Assembly (NCBI RefSeq): GCF_011395035.1
Contig: NZ_CP024770.1
Location: 557,785 to 621,784 of the forward strand
Reading direction: 5' to 3'
Length of the DNA stretch: 64,000 nucleotides
Source: Pantoea cypripedii
GTDB lineage: Bacteria; Pseudomonadota; Gammaproteobacteria; Enterobacterales; Enterobacteriaceae
This document shows positions 1-8,325 of this stretch, piece after piece. The position numbers and the translations under genes were made by a program. The notes under the pieces were generated by a model, which had not been told where the DNA came from, did no database searches, and saw only the letters and a list, made by a program, of their open reading frames with translations. Every line of letters begins with the position of its first letter. The first letter of the stretch is position 1.

Positions 1-207
1 CACCCAATCGCGCCATATGCCGTAAGGACGAGCTACCGGCACCATCAGAACTGCACCAATTAAACGTGCATGCAGTACCTGATCCCACGCCATCCCGGCG
101 ATATATCGTTCATTAATAATGCCCGTTGTAGTGAAAAATAAAATTAGCGCAGTGGTATCCGCAATAAATGCAGTACGGTGCATGCTCGGGTCATGGGATT
201 TAGGCAA
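1..207 (-). CDS. alaE: AlaE-like L-alanine exporter, N-terminal part (runs off the left edge)
   Basis: The reverse strand has an open frame from a TTG at 207 (AGGAAA upstream; in-frame ATG at 183) to the window edge. The visible part begins with HRTAFIADTTALILFF and contains an RPYGIWRD segment, the pattern of the small inner-membrane exporter AlaE (E. coli has a WPYGMYRD segment at the matching place). The family exports excess L-alanine and is about 150 residues long, so under half is visible. Hydrophobic stretches fit two membrane segments. The family call is by recalled similarity; the start codon is uncertain. Confidence 0.72.
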   Translation of the reverse strand, partial: MPKSHDPSMHRTAFIADTTALILFFTTTGIINERYIAGMAWDQVLHARLIGAVLMVPVARPYGIWRDWV

Positions 208-388
208 AATACATTTCCTGTTTTGGCATGATGAGGCAGGTGTTTTCCACAGGCAGCACAACACTAAGAAGTTTATTGGTACAAGACCGTCCACACAGAC
301 TCTGGTGAATGGGTTAGGGCGATGAGCGGACGCCATTTTCACACTACTATTTAAGCAATCTTGTTGGCCGCTCAATGATTCTGGCCAG

Positions 389-703
389 TTAAAGATAAAC
401 CACATTGCAGGCCGAATCTGCGTACCCAAAAATTCTATAGCCGGTTGAAGTTTCAATTCCGGGGAGATGAATAGCCCGAAGAATAGCCCCCACCACGGTG
501 TGCTGTTCATCTGAATGCGTCAAAACATCAAGATACTGGATATCCGAATAACCACCTTCACTGAAATGGTAAAACCACTCGCCATCAACTGCGGATTTAT
601 AACCATTGAGAGAGGTAGTTTTCCATAGAGGAGGAGATGCCATGCCAACCATTGCCAGGCGGATCTCATTCCATTTTGTATTATTCATGCAGCTATAGAG
701 CAT
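389..703 (-). CDS. DUF6678-like small protein
   Basis: A 104-residue soluble protein. After five residues it reads MNNTKWNEIRLAM, followed by a conserved-looking DGEWFYHF segment, which matches my memory of the DUF6678 family (function unknown). GGAGG sits five bases before the ATG at 703, so that start is preferred to the internal ATG at 688. No signal peptide or membrane segment. It stands alone between the alaE-like fragment and a stretch without genes. The domain name is by recall. Confidence 0.6.
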   Translation of the reverse strand: MLYSCMNNTKWNEIRLAMVGMASPPLWKTTSLNGYKSAVDGEWFYHFSEGGYSDIQYLDVLTHSDEQHTVVGAILRAIHLPGIETSTGYRIFGYADSACNVVYL

Positions 704-881
704 TCAAACCTCCTGGAACCTGCCTCCTGCAGATTAACACATTACGCTTTTAGCCGCGTTCGCCAATGGCACAGAACTAACTGACGGCAGAATAATGATG
801 TTGCTTCGCTCCAGACCTGCACAGCAGAGCCTGTGGAGGAACCCGGTGCGTGCGAAATGCATTTTACAGAGTGCAGATGCG

Positions 882-905
882 AAAAAGGCCGCCCCAGGGG
901 CGACC
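882..905 (-). terminator. Intrinsic terminator of the DUF1471 gene
   Basis: On the reverse strand the arms GGTCGCCCC and GGGGCGGCC pair and are followed by TTTTT. It lies 30 bases after the stop of the DUF1471 gene, the expected place for its Rho-independent terminator. Confidence 0.75.
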
Positions 906-935
906 TCTTCCACTACTTCCGTTTGCAACAATCTG

Positions 936-1151
936 TTATTTGTACAGTTCAGCGGTCATGTGCACACGGTTATTGGTGTTGGCTTCGGTGATTTTGTACT
1001 GATCGCCATGCTGTGCAGCCTGAGCGGCAACCTGAGCTTCAGCGCCGTCCAGGGTATCGGCGGTAACGGAGATGCTCTGTGCGAAGCTTGCTGCTGACAT
1101 CAGAGAAAGAGCGGCTGCGGCGGCGATGGTCATTGCTTTGATAGTTTTCAT
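936..1151 (-). CDS. DUF1471 (YhcN/BhsA/McbA family) periplasmic stress protein
   Basis: A 71-residue protein with a clear signal peptide (MKTIKAMTIAAAAALSLM, cleavage after SFA). The mature part is one DUF1471 domain: SISVTADTLDGAEAQVAAQA then YKITEANTNNRVHMTAELYK. Enteric paralogs (BhsA, McbA, YhcN, YdgH) are periplasmic or outer-membrane proteins linked to biofilm formation and resistance to peroxide, acid or metals. It is a single-gene unit with its own terminator. Which paralog it matches best cannot be decided by eye. Confidence 0.85.
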   Translation of the reverse strand: MKTIKAMTIAAAAALSLMSAASFAQSISVTADTLDGAEAQVAAQAAQHGDQYKITEANTNNRVHMTAELYK

Positions 1152-1651
1152 GGTCTTATTCCTTAGTTTGTATGGTGGAAGACAGTATGCCTTCGATGGA
1201 AATAATGATAACCATGGAAACCATTAGCATATTAACAATAAATGCGGGTATTGTGATCATGCTAACTATCACATCGATAGGGCATGCCTGCAGTCAGCAT
1301 TTGGGCACCGCTTCAACAAAGCTGTTGTCTGTATGCTATTAACTAACTTTGTGTTCAGGCTTCAGCGATTTACGTCATCTGTAACCATAGCGTTGTGCCT
1401 TCACTTTCCCCTGGATGCTGGCTCCCGGGACAAGGTTCCGTTTCGTCTCTTGCGCCTGCTGCCCGGTTCGTTCATGCCCTCTGCTGTGGGCTGGTGATTG
1501 GGAGTGAGAGTTTTTGAGAGTGCGTCGATAGCAGAGGGACGCTATCAGTCGTATTCGTGAGCGGCGGCGGAGGGTCTCCAGTTATTGTTAGCTTTAGTGG
1601 AATAGTGGGTCTTCCGCAACCTGGGTGGAGTCGTTCATGCCAGAGGACTCA
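1152..1651. other. 500-base stretch without a recognisable gene
   Basis: This holds the promoter side of the DUF1471 gene and then sequence with no convincing reading frame, codon pattern or family match on either strand. It lies next to an ISL3-type transposase remnant and may be decayed mobile-element DNA. Confidence 0.4.
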
Positions 1652-1985
1652 TTACCGTCGCCTTAGTAGTTCGAATCCGGCTGCATATTCCGACCCAATT
1701 CGGTCACCAATACCTACATGCGGTGTAATTGCCTTTCCCTGCTCAGGTCCCCCCAACCACTCTGCGCAGTAGCGTATCAGCGCTTGTCCGGATACCGCTG
1801 GCTGTTGCTGCACGTTTACCGGCCTCACCAGCGGCAAGTAACCCCAGCTGTTGCTGCAACCCCTGAAGAGCCAGTGACGACTGCTGTTTCGAACCCGCAA
1901 AAGGGGCGAGTGATTCCGCAAAAACGTGGCACGTGCACGTTGGGTTGCGGCAGTACCAGTGGCGGATACGTATTTCAAATCCCAC
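1652..1985 (-). pseudogene. Fragment of an ISL3-family transposase
   Basis: Reverse-strand translation gives IRIRHWYCRNPTCTCHVF, then AESLAPF, GEAGKRAA and ADTLLRR. This is the order found in the N-terminal zinc-finger/helix region of ISL3-type transposases (RVRRWRCRNPAC, FAE, GGEAGARLA, SxDTLLR). A second frame over 1652-1760 gives TPHVGIGDRIGSEYAAGFEL, like the start of the catalytic part (TPRVLGVDD..RYGT), so there is a frameshift. Full proteins are about 400-550 residues; the rest is absent. Its upstream end abuts a duplicated segment at 1960-2123. Confidence 0.55.
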
Positions 1986-2123
1986 AGGAATTCTCTGCGG
2001 CCGTTATGAAATAGCTTGAGCTAAACCATGTGCAGAGTATTTCTTGCCTCAGCGCTACAGCGATAAGCGTGGATTTCAGCCTCAAAAAATGATGACAGAA
2101 ACTACCTACAGAATCGGGACACT
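1960..2123 (+). repeat. Direct repeat copy 1, carrying the tail of a hydrolase gene
   Basis: This 164-base segment recurs in the same orientation at 53627-53791 with roughly nine-tenths identity. Its first part encodes WRIRISNPTGILCGRYEIA followed by a stop, which parallels the last residues of the intact hydrolase-SnoaL gene at 52502-53686 (WRIRISNPTGILCDRYEIV). The rest is non-coding and ends with GAATCGGGACACT. Copy 1 is therefore the 3' scar of a lost paralogous gene. No terminal inverted repeat was recognised. Confidence 0.85.
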
Positions 2124-2167
2124 ACATAACATAATTGATAAAAAGCGTCTGAAGAGTCATCTGTTAG

Positions 2168-2174
2168 CTATAAT
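2168..2174 (+). promoter_or_regulatory. Possible -10 element (CTATAAT) of the 41-residue protein gene
   Basis: CTATAAT with C at -13 and no good -35 box at the right spacing, a pattern common in sigma-S promoters. It lies about 33 bases before the ATG at 2207. This is inference from sequence only. Confidence 0.3.
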
Positions 2175-2206
2175 GACTTTGACACCAAATATTGTTGGAG
2201 GTTTAT

Positions 2207-2332
2207 ATGACCACTCAAGAAGGTAAAAAAGGGAGTGAAGGAAGCGCGTCTACGCCTGGAAAACTCCCGACAGGCAGTAAAGAATCAGCCAGGGAAAAAG
2301 CGACAAAGAGAGATAGAAATTCAAAGAGATAA
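2207..2332 (+). CDS. Small, highly charged protein (41 aa), function unknown
   Basis: Starts with MTTQEGKKGSEGSASTPGK and ends in a basic KRDRNSKR tail. TTGGAGG stands eight bases before the ATG and a textbook terminator follows the stop, so it is very probably a real one-gene unit. It is rich in Lys, Ser and Gly and lacks hydrophobic residues, so it is probably intrinsically disordered. The composition recalls small enteric general-stress proteins, but no family was recognised. Confidence 0.6.
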   Translation: MTTQEGKKGSEGSASTPGKLPTGSKESAREKATKRDRNSKR

Positions 2333-2337
2333 TATTT

Positions 2338-2359
2338 AGCCACCTCAAGGTGGCTTTTT
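2338..2359 (+). terminator. Intrinsic terminator
   Basis: AGCCACCT, a two-base loop, AGGTGGCT, then TTTTA, directly after the 41-residue gene. Confidence 0.8.
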
Positions 2360-2532
2360 ATTAGATGTTTTTTTGAATAATGGTTTATGTAGACGGCATT
2401 CATAATAAAGAAAGGGTATTTTCTTCTTTAATCTCTTTACTCCGCTTAAATCACACATTCATTAGAAGTTGATAACTATACCCATGATAGCGCTAAAATT
2501 GAGATTACCAGCTACGCAACGTGGAGATGAGT

Positions 2533-2661
2533 ATGTCAGAACGTCCAGATGATGTTAAGCCGCTTCCTGATGAGGGTGAGGTTCCTGATAGCCAGTTCCC
2601 GGATGAAGATGATGATGATCCGGATACAGAGTATCCTAATGACGAACCACCTAAGCGATAA
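2533..2661 (+). CDS. Small acidic protein (42 aa), function unknown
   Basis: Reads MSERPDDVKPLPDEGEVPDS and includes a run of acidic residues (FPDEDDDDPDTEYP). GGAG lies six bases before the ATG at 2533, which makes this the better start than the ATG at 2527. A strong hairpin follows the stop. No membrane or signal segment; likely disordered. A possible CTATAC -10 element is at 2475-2480. Together with the 41-residue gene it forms a pair of monocistronic mini-genes. Confidence 0.6.
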   Translation: MSERPDDVKPLPDEGEVPDSQFPDEDDDDPDTEYPNDEPPKR

Positions 2662-2667
2662 ACTGAT

Positions 2668-2690
2668 AACCGCCTTTCCGAGGCGGTTTC
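2668..2690 (+). terminator. Intrinsic terminator
   Basis: AACCGCCT, five-base loop, AGGCGGTT, then TCACTTTT, seven bases after the stop of the 42-residue gene. Confidence 0.75.
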
Positions 2691-2750
2691 ACTTTTAAAA
2701 GCTCCAGGTTGTTAACTTTGTGCACTTTAACTAATTGTGCTAATTAAAAA

Positions 2751-2935
2751 GAGCCCCCGAAATAGGTGCCCTGGCGGGTGTTGCAGTGACGATAATATCC
2801 ATACAACGAACCGCCTGCTCTGCGTTCGGTGCCGGTTTACATTGATACCCAGTTCTTCGGACATTTGCTGACAGAATGTTGCGGTTTTCACTGTGTCGGG
2901 AGACAATACCCGTACATTGCCACTATCAGGTACCT
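2751..2935 (-). pseudogene. Remnant of an ornithine cyclodeaminase/mu-crystallin family gene
   Basis: Reverse strand reads NVRVLSPDTVKTATFCQQMS then EELGIN in one frame and, after a frameshift, AEQAVRCMDIIVTATPARAP in another. The DIIVTATPAR motif beside an NAD-fold strand is typical of the ornithine cyclodeaminase/mu-crystallin family. Only about 60 of roughly 320 residues remain. It starts at the stop of the XRE gene and differs from the intact family member at 12568-13506, so it is not a simple duplicate. Confidence 0.6.
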
Positions 2936-3424
2936 TTATTTGGGTTTCTTTATTGGCTTTAACAACGCCGCGAGAGATGCTGACGTTGCACCTGATGCAT
3001 TTTTCTGAACAATTTTTGATGATGCAGACGGCGGCTTATCTGTAGTCATACGCTGCCCGGCAGCTTTATGCTCAACAACACGACTTGTTGGTATCTTTCT
3101 GTCAGGTGTGACCGATGGACGAGATATGCTTACTTTTTTTATTAGTCGGGCATCCTGGAGCTGGCGTCCCAGTTCATCTTCAGAGGCAAGTTTGTTCAGG
3201 TCATTTTCGAGCCCTGAAACTTGCATAACGGACAAGTATGCGCCGATTGTGACGCCAGCCCCTCCTGACTCAAGAGAACGTAGGGTCATTACAGACATAC
3301 CTGCACGCTCCGCAACCTGCCTGGCTGTTAGTTTCCGTCGCAGACGAGCAAGCTTAAGCCTCTCACCGAAATCGGCAAGCAGCTGATTTATATCAGGAAG
3401 TAGTGGACCCGTTTTTTTAGCCAT
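2936..3424 (-). CDS. HipB-like XRE transcriptional regulator without a HipA partner
   Basis: A 162-residue protein. Residues about 17-75 form an XRE helix-turn-helix (FGERLKLARLRRKLTARQVA, ERAGMSVMTLRSLESG, GAYLSVMQVSGLENDLNKLA) and then DELGRQLQDARL, characteristic of HipB-type antitoxin regulators. The C-terminal 80 residues are Ser/Thr/Lys-rich and probably disordered. HipB is normally followed by the kinase toxin HipA; here the next downstream sequence is an unrelated remnant, so the gene is an orphan or the module was cut. Confidence 0.75.
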   Translation of the reverse strand: MAKKTGPLLPDINQLLADFGERLKLARLRRKLTARQVAERAGMSVMTLRSLESGGAGVTIGAYLSVMQVSGLENDLNKLASEDELGRQLQDARLIKKVSISRPSVTPDRKIPTSRVVEHKAAGQRMTTDKPPSASSKIVQKNASGATSASLAALLKPIKKPK

Positions 3425-4578
3425 AGTGCTAATGTTATGGCAATAATGTGGTAAAAGAGCCAGAATAATTGCACTTTAAGGTGACTTTCGCTTCGTCTTT
3501 CATCAGGGTACGTAATGCATGATTGAGAGTCAGGAGATAAACGGCAATGATCGGTTTTCAGTGCGGCATTTGCTCCGTCATAGGCGGCAGGAGAGAGAGT
3601 ATCGGAGTCAGGTAAATCTGGGTCTTTTCGCCAGATCCTTATTCATTCACTCTCCTGCGTTTCTTTCGTTATTTTATAGGCTACCCAGTTTACGGACTTC
3701 GTCTGATTATTATTGTTCAGTATGTAGGCAGCACGAAGCAGAGTTTGTTCACTTCCTCCAGGCAGGCATCCGACCCCACATTGCTCATTGTATTGGGGGT
3801 TTGTTTTTACCTGCGGATGTTCGCCAGGTAAGAGGTTTGATTCATTGAACGAGCAGGCAGACTCACCTGCGCAACTGGAACCACGGCAGTAAATTACGTG
3901 TCATAACCGCTCCTGATTCATCAGTTGACACGCAATAAAATAGTCACTATCGCAAAGAGATAGTCATGCGTAAGGATATAGGTATTAAAAGTAATCTCGT
4001 GCCTCATTTTCTGATTTCCATATCGATTACAGAGGAGCCTGAAAGTGAGATATTAGAAACTTTACTTTCATCTGTTGGCACAGATGAGTTTAACGCTCAG
4101 ATCGCGTAGTGCACGACCAAACTGCGTGGTGCCGCTGCGGCGGGCCTTCATGCCGTTAACCCGGGAATACAGCGTGCTTATCGCTGTAGTATGCGACGAG
4201 TTTTCCATGCAAATCAATATTGCGGTACTATTTATCAATAAGAATCAGTAAGATATAAAAGATCGCAAAACATTTATTAAGTTAAGTAATAATTTTTTAA
4301 AACTGCTCTTCCTATTATTTCTCTATGACTGCAAAGTCAGGCGATTTTTTGGTGTATGAAGTACACGCACATGCAGACGTTGTGTTGTATGCATCGTCAT
4401 CCGTTTTGCCTCCTCAACCAGCCGTAAATGAATTGCGCTACTCATGATATTGACTCATGAGGTGCCATGAGGAAGTTTAGCCTCAATATTGTTCATCCCA
4501 GGTCCATCAGATTATAGAGGTTAGCGCAGCTAACCCTGCAAATGTGTCCAGGATGATTGGCACAATTCATTTTAGGAT
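3425..4578. other. 1.15-kb stretch without convincing genes
   Basis: It includes the upstream region of the XRE gene and AT-rich sequence near 4200-4330. Two weak traces were seen: reverse-strand 4080-4180 can be read as VNGMKARRSGTTQFGRALRD (family not recognised), and reverse-strand 4320-4445 starts MSSAIHLRLVEEAKRM, which faintly recalls an AraC-type helix. Neither is a full gene. Probably eroded DNA. Confidence 0.4.
3966..4109 (+). CDS. Possible 47-aa protein, unknown
   Basis: Reads MRKDIGIKSNLVPHFLISIS and then an acidic ITEEPESEILETLL segment. A purine-rich AAAGAGA precedes the ATG, inside a small inverted repeat (ACTATC/GATAGT). No family recognised and no terminator seen. It could be chance or the stump of a longer gene. 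Confidence 0.25.
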   Translation: MRKDIGIKSNLVPHFLISISITEEPESEILETLLSSVGTDEFNAQIA

Positions 4579-4620
4579 TGACAAGGTTTACATAAATGAT
4601 CAAATCTGTAAACCTTGTCA
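4579..4620. promoter_or_regulatory. 13-bp perfect inverted repeat, likely TetR operator
   Basis: TGACAAGGTTTAC at 4579-4591 and its exact complement GTAAACCTTGTCA at 4608-4620 are separated by 16 bases. The repeat lies immediately upstream of the TetR gene at 4638, the usual place for autoregulation. It contains an ATG at 4596, which argues against that ATG as the start. Confidence 0.7.
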
Positions 4621-4637
4621 TTTACAGGACAGCCCTA

Positions 4638-5210
4638 ATGTCAGAAGCTCGTCGAACTCACATACTGAATGCATCTGTTATTGCCTTTTCCCATCACGGA
4701 TACCGGAAAACCTCTCTGGAAGATGTGGCTAAGGAAGCGGGGATATCGCGTCAGGGGCTTTACCTGCATTTCTCATCCAAAGACGAACTTTTCAGTGCCA
4801 CTATCGATTATGCATTGTCTATGCAACTTGAAGCCGCTGAAAAGGCATTAAGCAACGGGTCATCTATTCTCTCATCACTTTTAAAAGCCTGCGATGAATG
4901 GGCGGGGCGTCATATTGGCCAGGGTACATCGGATGCAGACGATCTGGCTGCCAGCAGTACCGCGATTTCCGGTGATTTAATGAAGCAGTTTACGGCACGC
5001 TTTGAAGCCTTGCTGACATCAGCTATTTCATCTTCCACCATGATGGCGAGCCTGAAAAATAACGGTCTGACAGCTTGTGATGTGGCAAAAACTATCTATT
5101 TGCTGACGGCTGGGATTAAAACGACCAGTCGCACGAGGGAAGAATTCCGTCAATCGTTGGCATCGGCTCTTTCCGTTTTGATTGCTCCCCATCTCAAAGA
5201 GAGAAAATAA
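4638..5210 (+). CDS. TetR/AcrR family regulator
   Basis: 190 residues from MSEARRT; the helix-turn-helix spans about residues 24-50 (TSLEDVAKEAGISRQGLYLH, FSSKDELF). The remaining helical domain should bind an unknown ligand. An in-frame ATG at 4596 is rejected because it lies inside the inverted repeat 4579-4620; the ATG at 4638 has AGGA upstream. The stop is one base before the SDR start, so the two genes are co-transcribed and the regulator probably controls both through the palindrome. Confidence 0.85.
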   Translation: MSEARRTHILNASVIAFSHHGYRKTSLEDVAKEAGISRQGLYLHFSSKDELFSATIDYALSMQLEAAEKALSNGSSILSSLLKACDEWAGRHIGQGTSDADDLAASSTAISGDLMKQFTARFEALLTSAISSSTMMASLKNNGLTACDVAKTIYLLTAGIKTTSRTREEFRQSLASALSVLIAPHLKERK

Positions 5211-5211
5211 G

Positions 5212-6114
5212 ATGTCTTCACCGTTAAATGCGAAATCAACCGCCCAACAGGTTCTGGCTGGCCTGCAGCTGAAAGGCAAAACGATCCTTCTCACGGGAAG
5301 TAACTCAGGTATCGGGCTCGCTTCTCTGAAGTGTCTGGCTGAAGCAGGGGCGACAATGATTTGCCTTGCCAGAACAACTGAAGCAGCCCGACGGACTGTT
5401 CAATCCATCAGAGGCAATCATGTGCCTTTGGGCTGCGACCTGTCAGATCTAAATGATGTCCGCGATGCGGTCCAGAAAATACGCCAGTTGCAGCAACCGA
5501 TCGATGTCATCATTACCAACGCCGGACTGGCTGCACCTTCCTCTCTTCAGGTTAAACACGGTGTAGAAGTGCAATTCCTGGTGAATTACCTCGCACATTT
5601 CTATCTGGTGACGGAATTGCTGGATAGGTTACCGGATAATGCAGGCAGAGTGGTCATTGGCAGCTCAAGTGCCAGTATTCAGCAGGCACCGAAAGAAGGC
5701 TTGATGTTTGATAACCTGGATGGCAGGCAATTTTATAGACCCTTCACATTATATGGACAATCTAAATTTGCTACGGCGTTATTTGCTAAAGAGTTGTCCC
5801 GTCGTGTCAGTTCACGTGGTATTAGCGTTAACTCTGTCCATCCGGGCGCAACGGCGGGAACAAAGCTGAACGATAATCTCTCGTTTCCACTTAAAATACT
5901 GATGAGCATTGCACGATATTTTATGAAAACGCCGGAGCAGGGCGCTGCAACCCAATGCCTGCTTGCTGCTCTGCCAGTGGGAAGGAAGGTGACTGGAGAG
6001 TACTGGGCAGATTGTCAGGTGGCAGAGGGAAATCCATTACTCGATGACCCATTACTGGCAAATGAGTTATGGCGAGTATCCGAACAGATTCTGCGGCGTG
6101 AATTACCCGCATAA
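5212..6114 (+). CDS. SDR family NAD(P)-dependent oxidoreductase (retinol-dehydrogenase-like)
   Basis: 300 residues from MSSPLNAK. Cofactor motif TGSNSGIG at 28-35, NAG at 103-105, catalytic serine near 151-153 and YGQSK at 181-185. The long FxxNYLAHFYLV helix and HPGATAGTKL after the active site resemble the retinol dehydrogenase/WWOX-like branch that acts on carbonyls or alcohols of hydrophobic substrates. It begins one base after the TetR stop. The substrate cannot be read from the sequence; the link to TetR suggests inducible handling of a reactive carbonyl or xenobiotic. Confidence 0.82.
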   Translation: MSSPLNAKSTAQQVLAGLQLKGKTILLTGSNSGIGLASLKCLAEAGATMICLARTTEAARRTVQSIRGNHVPLGCDLSDLNDVRDAVQKIRQLQQPIDVIITNAGLAAPSSLQVKHGVEVQFLVNYLAHFYLVTELLDRLPDNAGRVVIGSSSASIQQAPKEGLMFDNLDGRQFYRPFTLYGQSKFATALFAKELSRRVSSRGISVNSVHPGATAGTKLNDNLSFPLKILMSIARYFMKTPEQGAATQCLLAALPVGRKVTGEYWADCQVAEGNPLLDDPLLANELWRVSEQILRRELPA

Positions 6115-6230
6115 TGAGGCCGTTTGTCACCGCTATTGTACTGTCGCATAACAAAACGAGTTTTTCGGTTATCTGAATTTATCACCTGCCACGTTAGCCT
6201 AAGGTTTTCCAGTTATCAGGAATACACCTT

Positions 6231-7376
6231 ATGCAAAGTGACAACGTTACCTCATCAATCACTCTTCCAGCCTCTTACCGAAAGTGGGTCGTAAGCGGAG
6301 CTACCGGTGCTCCGGATTTGAAAAAGGAACACTTCAGGCAGGTAGAATGTGAAATCCCCTCTCTTATGGATGGAGAAGCCCTGATCAGGGTGAAAATGAT
6401 AAATGTCCATTCAGCCACCCGTCTGCGCATCCTGCGGGGAATGATTGCTACAGGTCAGACGGATTTAAACAATTATGCCTGCGCTGAAGTTGTGTCATCA
6501 CGCGACCCGGCGTTCTGTGTGGGTGACGTCATCGCCTGCCAGGCTGGATGGCAGGAATATCAGGTGATCAGCAGCAGAGATCTGCCAGTGGGCTTTGCTG
6601 AACCGAATAATCTGGTGAAAGCTCTTAATGGAACCCATTCCCCCTGGGTTTATGTATTCAGGCCAGCAATGGTACAGATGTGGCCTGCTTCTACACTGAT
6701 GGAAATTTTTGGTACCTCGGGTATGACAGCCTGGTTCGGACTTCAGCAGAATGGTCCGATGCTGACCCGTGACACTGTCGCAGTCGCAGCGACTACCGGT
6801 TCTGTCGGGTCCATCGTTGCACAGATTGCAAAGGCTGCTGGTTGCCGGGTAGTGGGGTTCGCGGGCGGTGCTGAACGCTGCACATGGGTGACCACCACGC
6901 TTGGGATTGATGACTGTATTGATTACACCTCACCCGACCTGGATAAAGCGCTGCGAAAGGTTTTTCCTGAAGGGATTGATCTATTTTCAGATGGCGTTGG
7001 CGGTGATCTGACCGAACGTGTCACCCGACTAATGAATCGTCATAGCCGCCTTTTTTCTTACGGTTCTGCGGCATCTTATTATGCACCCTCAATAGGTAGT
7101 GCACCTGAGGTAAGGCCGACTATGCGTCAGAACTTTGGCATTACTGAAGAAGTGGAAAGACGACTGTCTGAACGGCATATCCGCTCACATGTCTGGACGG
7201 TTGATCAGTTTTACCATCAACGACTTCAGGCTGAGGACGCGTTGTCCCAGTTGCTGCTTTCAGGTCAGTTGAAGCCAAATAGCCACACGGTTGATGGTTT
7301 TGAACATCTTCCCGCAGCCATAACCGGGATGTACCGCTCGCGCCAGCCAGGCAAACTGCAGATAGCGTTTAAATAA
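6231..7376 (+). CDS. MDR-superfamily NADP-dependent oxidoreductase (CurA/PTGR-like)
   Basis: 381 residues. Residues 50-160 form the GroES-like part and AATTGSVG at 186-193 starts the nucleotide-binding fold, continuing GSIVAQIAKAAGCRVVGFAG. No zinc-binding Cys/His set is visible, and GTSGMTAWFGL before the fold is typical of zinc-independent ene-reductases such as CurA and prostaglandin reductase, which reduce enal or enone double bonds with NADPH. It lies 116 bases after the SDR in the same direction and may be in the TetR unit. Substrate unknown. Confidence 0.8.
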   Translation: MQSDNVTSSITLPASYRKWVVSGATGAPDLKKEHFRQVECEIPSLMDGEALIRVKMINVHSATRLRILRGMIATGQTDLNNYACAEVVSSRDPAFCVGDVIACQAGWQEYQVISSRDLPVGFAEPNNLVKALNGTHSPWVYVFRPAMVQMWPASTLMEIFGTSGMTAWFGLQQNGPMLTRDTVAVAATTGSVGSIVAQIAKAAGCRVVGFAGGAERCTWVTTTLGIDDCIDYTSPDLDKALRKVFPEGIDLFSDGVGGDLTERVTRLMNRHSRLFSYGSAASYYAPSIGSAPEVRPTMRQNFGITEEVERRLSERHIRSHVWTVDQFYHQRLQAEDALSQLLLSGQLKPNSHTVDGFEHLPAAITGMYRSRQPGKLQIAFK

Positions 7377-7420
7377 GGAGATGAACCCACGCCATGTCTG
7401 GCGTGGATTGAGATCAGATA

Positions 7421-8257
7421 TCAGGAAGCCTTTCCAGGAGTGAATACGCTACGCATAAAAGTCATGTATTCTTCCTCTGTCGAACTCCGGCGTGCGTTAA
7501 TAAACGGCTTAATGTCGTCGGTCAGCACATAACGTAACTGGTTACTGTCATCAGTGAGGGCATCAAAAATGCCTGCGGCCACTTTAATGACGGCATCGGC
7601 GTCAGCCCTGGAACGGAAACCCTGATAGAGAAGCGCTATCTCTTCGCGGAAATGGTTATAGTCTTCAATGACAGCATATTCAGCTGAACGCGCGCGGCTT
7701 TTGCGGGAAAATTCAGTGTCTGGAACAGCGCCGGGTTCAACGATTTTAACTCTGATTCCCAGCCCCTCCAGCTCATAAGAGAGAGACTCGGAGAAGCCCT
7801 CCAGAGCAAACTTGGAAGCGTTGTAGAGGGTGGCCAGTGGCAGGCCGAAGACTCCGACACCAGAGCTGACATTCAAAATGGTACCTTTTCTGTTCGCACG
7901 AAACTGGGGGAGTATGGCGCGGGTAACATCCATAACACCAAACAGATTCACATCAAAAATTTCCTGGATACTTTTACGGGGAACCTCTTCAAATACTGCG
8001 TTGATACCCCATCCGGCGTTGTTGATTACGGCATCAATGGTGCCGAAACGTTGCAGCCCGGCTGTAATTGCGGCGTCAATGGAATGTCTGTCCTGAACGT
8101 CCAGCCGGGTAATCAGGATATTTTCCTGTTCTTCAAGACAGGAGTCAGCGGGTTGACGCATAGACGCAATGACATTCCAGCCCCGGCTGGCGAGCAGTTG
8201 TGCTGTAGCCAGTCCGAAGCCGGACGAGCAGCCGGTAATAAGTGCTGTCTGAGACAT
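7421..8257 (-). CDS. SDR family oxidoreductase
   Basis: 278 residues. TGCSSGFG at 8-15, NNAG at 79-82, serine at 131-132 and YNASK at 145-149 make a complete classical SDR active site. VEPGAVPDTEFSRK and a C-terminal helical extension fit the broad group annotated as SDR with an unassigned substrate. GAGG precedes the ATG. It is the last gene of a leftward unit (MDR 9769, VOC 8688, SDR 8257) facing the AraC regulator. Confidence 0.83.
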   Translation of the reverse strand: MSQTALITGCSSGFGLATAQLLASRGWNVIASMRQPADSCLEEQENILITRLDVQDRHSIDAAITAGLQRFGTIDAVINNAGWGINAVFEEVPRKSIQEIFDVNLFGVMDVTRAILPQFRANRKGTILNVSSGVGVFGLPLATLYNASKFALEGFSESLSYELEGLGIRVKIVEPGAVPDTEFSRKSRARSAEYAVIEDYNHFREEIALLYQGFRSRADADAVIKVAAGIFDALTDDSNQLRYVLTDDIKPFINARRSSTEEEYMTFMRSVFTPGKAS

Positions 8258-8325
8258 AATATGGCCTCTGTATGGAAAGAGAAAACAATGTCAGCCAGTC
8301 GGGGCACTTGCCCCGGCTGACACAA

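Noticed and set aside
119..325. Plus-strand frame of 68 codons near the left edge
   Set aside because: It overlaps the alaE-like coding sequence on the other strand and has no family pattern or ribosome site.
3519..3848. Plus-strand frame of 109 codons
   Set aside because: Amino-acid composition and lack of a ribosome site look like chance; no family match. The region seems eroded.
4320..4445. Reverse-strand fragment resembling an AraC helix
   Set aside because: Only about 16 residues look alike; too weak to call a pseudogene.
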